Shown here: in pieces, positions 26,301 to 35,300 of the stretch | How positions within the stretch are numbered: position 1 is the stretch's first letter | How the letters are laid out: the number at the start of each line of letters is the position of its first letter | From: Podarcis raffonei | Lineage: Eukaryota; Chordata; Lepidosauria; Squamata; Lacertidae | DNA: 64,000 bases | Direction: 5' to 3' | Assembly (NCBI RefSeq): GCF_027172205.1 | Contig: NC_070607.1 | Span: 66,402,831 to 66,466,830 of the forward strand | Translations under genes and position numbers: made by a program | Notes under the pieces: model-generated | What the model was told of the DNA's origin: nothing | What the model saw: the letters and a program-made list of their open reading frames with translations, nothing else | Databases searched by the model: none

Positions 26301-29300
26301 CACACTACTTATTTTTCTGTCTTTTTCTGTGTCCGTAGGGATTAATCTCATGGTCAGGATGTTGTTCAGGGCAACAGAGTAGGTTGCAAATTAGTTCATC
26401 CAGATTGTGTTTAAGATTGGTTTTCTTTATTTTATTATTATTAAATTGGACAGGCCTGAGTCAATTGCTTCCACTGGCAAAAGGCCAAGCTACATGTACA
26501 TACCAGATAGCCTTTACTCTTAATCGCTGTCTCCTGGCAAGCTCCAAAAGGTGAAGCAGCTTCTCTTCCTATCAGTCTAAGATTTCTTAGACCATAGTAG
26601 TAGGGAAAGTGTTTCTTTACATTCACACATGGGAGCGGATTCTGCAGTCAGGTTTGGGCTAGATTAGAATAAAATGCTTCCTGGAAGAATCCCAGTAGAT
26701 AATCATTTCCTGTTACGTTGTGGTCTTTCTTTCTCCCTCCCAGCTATAAACAGCCATATATAACATGTTGTGTAAGGAATACTGCATTTTTTTATTTTTG
26801 ACAACCGGAGCAGTTAAGAAATCATTTGTTTATTTATTACTTGGGGGGGGGGAGCAGAGAATAAATATGAAATAGAATGTAATACTGTGTTGCCTGAATG
26901 TAGTTTTCTAAGGACTTCAGCTCATACTTGATCTACATATAGAGAAGAATGAAAGTGGTCCAGTAATTAAAAGGTGGCAGACTGGACTGAAATATTCTAG
27001 GTTGCAAGAGGAGTCACAATTTTTATAATGTTTTCCCATGTTGTTGTTTTAAAATCCTTACAAATAAAATACAACAGGGAGATACTAGCCCATTTTACTT
27101 CTTGCTCTGCTAGTTTATTCGTTGTGGGGAGGCTTTTATATTTAAAAGGTTGAATTCACCAGCAGTCTGAAATGATATGTCAGCTCAGGATTCTTAGACC
27201 ACTGGTTGTCTTCCAGTGGTCAGTTCAGAGTACCTGTTTAGCTATACAGGTGACTCCCCACTTACCGTATTTTTTGGTCCATAAGATGCACCTGACCATA
27301 AGACGCACCTAATTTTTAGAGGGGGGATGCAAGAAAAAAATATTCTTTGAAGGGAGCGCTGAACAGAGCCTGTATGCATCCCAGGCTCTGCTCAGCGCTC
27401 CCTTTCACGAGCTGCGTGGAGCGTGTGTGCGGCGCTTGCAGGCTTTTCCCCAAGGAGGGAGACGGGCTGCCCTTTTCCCTCCTGGGGAAAAGCCCCCAAG
27501 AGCCGCACACACGCTCTGTGCGGCTCTTTAAAAGGAGCACGGCTTTTGGGGGCTTTTCCGGGAGGTGGGGGAAGGGACAGAGGGGCTAAGCCAGAAGCTA
27601 GAACAGCAAGAAGGAGCGCTGCGCAGCGATCCCTCTCACTGTTCTGGCTTCTGGGATAGCCGCGCAGCCTGCATTCACTCCATAAGACGCACACACATTT
27701 TCCCTGACTTTTTAGGAGGGAAAAAGTGTGTTTTATAGAGCGGAAAATATGTTCCAGGGCCCCATGCACTTAAGTAAAATGTGTGTAAGTGGGGAGCCCG
27801 CTGCAGTACATTCAGCTTCCCGCCCAACAGCTGTTGAGCAGGGTAGCATGGCAGCAGCGAGAGCTCTCATGCCCTTTAAATGTGAACTAAATCGTATTTC
27901 TCACCCATCCCTAGTCATGGCCGCCTTCCTCTCTCTCTGGAATTTGTATTGTTGTGCTGTGATGACTGCTTACATAGTTATGACAATGCTTGTTGGGACA
28001 AATAATAGTAAACTATGCCAAGTGCAAAAGATTAAGAGCCAATTCATACAGCCATTAGACATGAGATTACAAAATACTGGTTTTGCCTGTGGCTCAGATG
28101 CTGCCTGGTATACATGATTAAGCTTTCACATAGCCATTTTAGATATCTTTTGAGGGTTTGCTGTAGCGTTCAAGACATTTAAGTGGGATGTGGGTGGCAC
28201 TGTGGTCTAAACCACTGAGCCCCTTGGGCTTGCTGATCATAAGGTTGGCAGTTCGAATCCCCGCCACGGGGTGAGCTCCCATTGTTCTGTCCCAGCTTCT
28301 GCCAACCTAGCAGTTCGAAAGCATGCCAGTGCAAGTAGATAAATAGGTACCACTGCAACTGGAAGGTAAACAGTGTTTCCGTGTGCTCTGGTTTCCATCA
28401 CGGTGTTCCGAAAGCTGTTTGCAGACAAACACCGGCTCCCTCAGCCTGAAAGCAAGATGAGCGCCACAACCCCATAGTCACATTTGACTGGACTTAACTA
28501 TCCAGGGGTCCTTTACCTTTACCTACCTTTCAAGACATTTAATCCTACACATAGATAGGTCACACACTTCAGCTACATTTCATAGTTTCTGACAAAAGCA
28601 GATGAGAAAGGGATTGCAGATGCCTCAGATCAGCAGAGACTTGTCATAAACAACGAGTGTGAGCATGCCTTTCATTAATTCAGTTTCTTCCCTCATGGGG
28701 CAAGACCTTTCCTTATTCTCTGAGCGCCATAGAGGAGCAGACTATACATTTAGCCTTCCAGTAGCCTCATAGATGAAAAGAGACAACATCGTTCTCCAAC
28801 TTTTTCTTTTTTATTCCAGCTCCTTTGGCCATTTCCAAGCAAAGGAACACGGCATTGCCTCGGGGACATCAGCAAGATCAGCTGATGATGACAATTTGAG
28901 ATGTGGGCTGTGTCTGACCAGGCTTTCTGTCACCAAGGTAATCTGCAACCAGTATCCAACAGCTTCATTCAGCAGCCTTGTAAATGTTCTCAGATCGCCT
29001 GTCCACCCCTGTGCTATGCTGCAGCTCCTGCTGGGGCCCTGAGGCAAATGGACGAGACGAGAGATCGTGTGGTAGTCAAGTTGTAAAACAAGATAAGATT
29101 TCACAAAGCAAATGAAATCAGTTACTGTCAAATGTGCTGCTAGGAGTATGTTTCAACATTCGGTGCACATAGCTGAGTGCGATCTGAAGAGAAACCAGAG
29201 TATCGTGCACATGGCTGATAGCTAGTTTCTTTAATGCAGAACAGATCTTCTCATTCATGGTGGTTTATAGAGATAAACAGCTCTTGCTCTCTTCTCCCAA

Positions 29301-32300
29301 ACTTTTCTACTAATCTCTTACAAGGAACAACAGAGGGTGAAATCTACCTGTTCTCCCACTGTTCCGTTAATAGCCCAGTGCTCTCTGGATCAAAGTGTAC
29401 TTAAACTAAGAGAGAGAAATCTGAATCTGAAGCTCTGTGCTAATGGGGAGTCTATGACTTTACAGCAAAGTTGATCTGTTCCCTTCTTGGGCTAATTTGA
29501 GCTCAGCTCTATGACCTGTGGATTGCAAATTCAAGCCAGCCTCTTATTCAGAAGTAATTCCTACCCTACTACGCCTTTGTGGTGCAAGTCCATCCCTTCC
29601 AGTATGTTTCTGCCTTTCAAATGCATGGAGAGTAATAGCAATACCAAGCCACTTCTCTGAGGGTGCCTCCTGTATTTTTCAGGTGGGATTCACACACATC
29701 TTGGTACAAACTTTAGGTTTGTGCAGTTAAAGGAGATTAACGTTCAATAAACAAATAGTAGTGTTGTACAACTCACTGTCCAGGACTTACAAAGATCACT
29801 TTAATAATACATACGAATGATGATGGGGATTCAGTTTACATTTAACGGTGAACCTATCCAATTCACACTTTCCAAATCAATATGAAAATAAAAACACAGC
29901 TATCCTTCAAAATTTGCACTTTTCCAAATTTTGCACTACAATTCTGCAATGAAAAGATGCTTACAAAATTGCATCTGTTAGGGTAAAATGTGCATAAAAT
30001 GCATTCATTAGTGAAAATGGCATACAAAAATGCATTATATTAGCGGAAATTGCTCTGCAAAAATGTGTTTGGGGCAAAACTGCATACAAAAATGTGTATA
30101 TTGTGAGAAATTTATACCACAATGCTAATGAATTTACATGAAGACTTAAAAAAATAATAATCACAAATTGATGTGAAAATGTGGGGAACTGAACTTAAGA
30201 CCGAAAAACTGAGAAATGGAAAGAAACTAAAATGGGTAGAATTCCCCTTCCTTCCCTGCTTGCCAAGTACTTTGTTCTTTACCCTAAATAATAGAGAAGG
30301 ACCACTGAAATTTAGCATATTCCAGAAATCCTGGTTCTGTGCAGAGTTTCAGCATTGTCCTTTTTTGGACTGCAAAAACAAACACATTTCCAGCTCCAAC
30401 AAGCAGGAAAAGATGTCAAGGGTGGCGCTGAATGATAACTCCATTCGGAACCATTGCATCATATCATAGCAGTGATGCTACTTTGACTGGAGTCCAAGGT
30501 GTCTGCAGCCTGGAGATATTGCTCACTGTCCAGCCTCAGACAAACATTCCAGGGGAATCTAATACCTGTACCTGGCATGGCTCCTCCCGTGCCATAAATG
30601 GTTACATTACATTCAAGCTGGCATTAAAGAGCAGGGCTGAAACCTCATCCATCCAAGCCCCAAATTGGCTTAGCATGTGTGCAGGATACCAGAGATCGCT
30701 AAGCCATCTTGAAGTCTATTTACTTTCAGACAAAGGCTAGAGAACAAGCTCCCTGCTTCCTTGAAACTTGCCTGTAGGCATTCTGTGGTTTCTTTGATAT
30801 GTAATGTAACAAAAGGCAATTCTAATTGTGTTGGAAACGAGAGCATGGGTCATTCTGGCACTAACTGTGGTTGTTGGTGCCACTTCTGGACAGGGGCAGG
30901 GGATCCCATAGACCTGGCATAGAATCAGATCAATGCTGTGGTGTGCCCCTCCAGCTCAGAAATCTAGAGGCAACCCCCTCTCCCCAGTGCATTGTGAATG
31001 TGTGCCTAATTACTGTAGTGTTTTTGCCTTTTGGCACACTTAGAAAAAGTATGTGATGTCATTGGTGCCAAAAAACATCCTTTGTGCTCAAAGAAAAGAA
31101 AATGCTAAATTAAAACCAGGATATCCGCAGTTATTGGATATCCCTGCTATTGGCTATTAGAACAATCTCCTGCATGTCCAGGTGTGAGAACAGTTTAAGA
31201 ACAGCACTGCATACCAGGTAAGGTGATATGCTGTTCTGTGTGAAGGATCTGAAGCAAGACCTAAGAAACATACTTTTTGCTTTCCTGCTTCCCACCGCTG
31301 CCACCACCTCCTTTGCCGGCCCAGCCTTTGTTATCCAAGAACACTGTTACAGAACTCATTTTGTAAACTGAGTACAGGAAACTGAGATAGGAAAGCTTTT
31401 GGGGTTTCAAAGCCACTCTTTTGCTTCTCACAGTTAAACCATCTGGTGACGGAAGAACTGGTAAGCCATGGAATTCCAGCTGTGGGCATTTCGGTAAGGG
31501 CACCTGTTGTTTCTCCTTTCTTAGGTTATTCTGTTTTTCTAGGGCAAGAGTGGGCAAAAAATAATAATAAAATGGTCCAGAGGTGAATTCTCCCAGTCTA
31601 ACCTGTTGAGATGTGCATCCCCTTTTGGAGCCAGAGATAAATGTGTTTGAAATTAATTAATTAATTAATCTGGAATAAACACTGCCCTGCTTCAGTTTTA
31701 ACGATAGCTACCTCCTATTAGAATTCCCAACCCTATGCATGCCTACACTTCTGGGTTTGGTGAGGTTTCTCTTGAGTAAGTATGCAGATATATTTAGTAC
31801 AATAGACGAATACAGCTACTATTCTGAAAAACAAGCGGAAGCAATTCCTTTCTGACTTTCTTGTGCTACACACACACACACACGACAGAAGTCTACCAAT
31901 TTGTTCTTGAACAACAGGGCAAAGAACATATTGGATGCTATCCAACTAACTCGTTCTGTCAGTGTATTTCCACTTGTGCAATGGAACTTCCTGCCTCACC
32001 TCCTCCCCTGGTACTCCCTAACTCTTTTCTAGAGGATTCCCCAAACCTCTGGAGCCGATTTGGTGGGGGTGCACAAGGGGAGAGGAGAGAGGGGAAAGTT
32101 GTGTTGTGCAAGTGGAAACCCTTGTGCAGACGGAACAAGTTCATTGGATACAGCCCAGCTTCCCCAAGCCATACAGTCAAGAAAAAAGTAACAAAAATAA
32201 AATCATTTTTATCCAATAAAATACTGTTACTTAGAAATTGGGAGGGAATATTTCTAAAAGCCAAAAGAGAGAGAGAGATAAAGAGAAAGAGAAAGGAAAT

Positions 32301-35300
32301 GATCAAAAAGGGATTAAACTCCAATGAGATGGCAGCTCCAGTTCCAGGGACCTCATAAAATGAGGTTGAGGTTGAGTAGAAGAAAAGAATGGCAAGGACA
32401 TTTGAGTGGATGGGAGGAATTGGGAAGTTGTCCTAGCCTGAGGAGTGTTTATGGTCATGTACAGGTCTGCTGTACATCAACTGTTTTTCACAATGCATGT
32501 TGAACCTATTAAAGAACTTAATTGAATGTAATCATTTTTAACTCATTAATTAATTAATTAATTAAATTTAAATATATTTGTATCTTACTGATATCTCTAT
32601 ATACTTGTCTTTTGAGATATCCATGTGTTAAGACAATTTGCAATTTAATAAACAAGTGCTACCAGTCAGGAACATGGCCCCCCATAGCACAGCTCTGGTC
32701 AGCCTCAGTAATTGAGCTAAGCAAGCAAGGGGTCGACTCTGCAGAGGAGAGCTGTTTGTCAGAGTTTAGAGAGGACAGCCCAGCCCCCCTCATTCCCCAG
32801 GGAAGAAGCTGTTAGGTCCCAAGGAGAGGAAGAGTTGGAAGTTGGCCCGAGCATTGCCAGGCAACTAGCAGATAAGCCAGAGTCTTGAGGCTGTCTTCTG
32901 GGAGTGGGGAGGAGGTGGGTCAGTTGTTCAGTCCCCGTACTAGGAGGCTGGAGAAGCTCAGAGAACAACGTAAGGAAAGGAGAGAAAAGGCGGGATTTTG
33001 GCATTCTTCCTATTGTGGGAGGGACAGTGAGTCAGACTGAGCAACTACTATTAATGAGAGCACACGGGAGGCTTTGCTCTGGATGTGTTTTTTCTTGTAA
33101 ATAAACTTGCATAAAACTGACAGAGAGTTGTTATTGCTTATCAGACTGCTTGCCTGCCAGAGATCATTATAGCACCATTCAGTGTTAGAAAGTAAGGGAA
33201 TTTATATTAAAAAAAATACTTTTCATGCCCTGTTATGGAAACACACAGGAATCAAAGCAGCCCCAAAAGCAAAGGGTAAGATGTAACGTACCATGAGCTG
33301 CTGTCAGTTAATGCCTGCAGCCAGTTAATGCCTCCATTCCAAATTCTCTGGAAAGTTGAAGAACCTAGGGAACAAATTTCGAGGACTTGGGGGCAGGGGG
33401 AGAAAAGAGAAATCAGAATTTCTGTGGCACAAGCCATTGCGTACCACCCCAAAGTGCATTAACATGTAGCCTTAATTAGCAAGTTTTCATATTCCTTGAT
33501 TCATAAGTAGTCAGCAGTATTGGTATTGCAAAACGACTTTTCCATTACATTTGTAACAGTTTGATGGAAGTCTAATTGTTAGATGCAGTTAATCTAATCA
33601 TTGTATTATATATTGATTGGCCCCTGAAGTGCTGGATCATAGGAAACAGCTTGGGGGGAAATGGCTGTCTTGAATGACAGAGACAAGCAGCATTGTTTGC
33701 CTTTGTTGTCTTTCTCCCACAGCCTTTTGGAACCTGGAAAACATCATGCAAGAATGTCATCCAGGCTGGTTTCGATACAGTGAAGGATGTTTTAGACTCG
33801 GGCTATGTCCCCGTTTTACATGGTGATTGTGCTCTGGACTCAGAGCAGCACTGCTGCATCTTATCTGGAGATAAAATCATTGAGGTGAGAGATGAGTTCA
33901 ATTTCATGCATACCAATATGTAAATAGCACTGTGTTTATCCTTAATAGGTCATTCTCATCTTTGTCAGGTAGTTCAGCTGGCAGCTAGGGATGGGGAAGA
34001 CATTTGATTCAATGTGCTTCTAATGGTGAACCTATCACTTTCCAAAACCATATTCAAACCGAAACACGGCCATCCTCTGAAATTTGTACTTCTCTGAATT
34101 TTGCAATGCAGTTCTCCAGCCAAGGGATGTGTACAAAAATGCATTGCTAAGGCAACATATGCCCAAAAGCCCATATTTGTGAAAATAACATACAAATGCA
34201 TTGCCTTGGGGGAATAAAAATGTGCATAGTATGCAAAATTACATATAAATTTATTATGGCATAAGCTTCTGTGGACTATGGTCCACTGCACTAAATGCAG
34301 CAAACTGTGGTCCTCCAAAACCTATGCCACAATACATTGGTTAGTCTTTAATGTGCTATAAGTCTCTTTCTTGTTTTCATTAACAAGCACCCCTAAACTG
34401 ATCATTTACATTCTACAAGTTGTATATAATTTTCCATGTCACTTTTGTAACTGTGCACAAATATTTTGTATGAACATCAGCAAATAGTTTTAAAGAAATT
34501 ATTGCCTGAGCTGCAGGGAGCTTTTGCTCTTATTATTCTCTCTCTTCCTCTGAAGTAAACAAATTCTCATAATACGTTTTCTGCATTTTCAGATACAAGG
34601 TTAATATAAGAGGTGGCCTTCAGATTTTAAGGTGCACAATTAGAACAGAACCATAGTTCCATGGTAGATCACATGCTTTGAATACAGAAGGTCCCTGGTT
34701 TCCTGTCTGACATCTGAGGACTGAGAAAGGCCACTTTTTGAGTTACTGAGAGATGCTGCCCAGTGGGAGCAGAATCCAACTCAGCTAGATAGACCTGACT
34801 CAACATAAGGCAGATTTACATGGTCCTGTTCAATTTTTCCTCTTGCAGGTTCTCGCTAAGAAATTCTCTCCTAGGCGAGTTGTGTTTCTCACAGATGTCA
34901 GTGGAATTTACAGCTGTACACCTGATACCCCAGGTACAGAATACACATGTATAAAATAGGACAATTTATTTTGCACAGGTGTGAAGTATTGGCATGAGGG
35001 GCAAATCTAGCCAGTATCCAGACCAGCATGAAGAACTAGTGACTGAACTATGCAATTTGTAATAAGCATAACCATAATTATTCATGCAGTCTTGTCTTGA
35101 CGTATTTATGTTCTACATATATCTTTCAGCAGATTTGACATGCTCTTTCCGAGCATAGGCATCTAGAAGGGTTGGGAGAAAGAGGGTATTTTCTGTGGTG
35201 TTTTGAAAGGGCAGTGGGAATACTAAAGCAGAATCCAGGAAACATATATAATAGGCACCATATTTGTACATGTCTTTAGACAGATGTGTGACTTGAGAGA

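Larger units (their letters stand above)
2310..28819 (+). other. IPK: IPK intron 1 (26.5 kb)
   Basis: The intron runs from the exon 1 donor to the exon 2 acceptor, phase 2. It is unusually long beside introns 2-5 (2.5, 2.2, 1.0 and 0.65 kb) and is built largely of SINEs, LINE fragments and MITEs listed separately. No nested host gene was recognised, except one weak minus-strand open frame at 25521-25745. Confidence 0.85.

Noticed and set aside
30440-30470. ALNDNSIRN frame as IPK exon 3
   Set aside because: No acceptor or donor in phase and no GIPAVG segment.
31261-31557. 98-aa minus-strand open frame
   Set aside because: It is the antisense shadow of the real IPK exon 3 and its flanks; no homology or splice support on the minus strand.
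32310-32357. LNSNEMAAPVPGTS as IPK exon 3
   Set aside because: It resembles the expected LN...PVxGxS spacing but has no splice sites; the true exon at 31434 fits fully.
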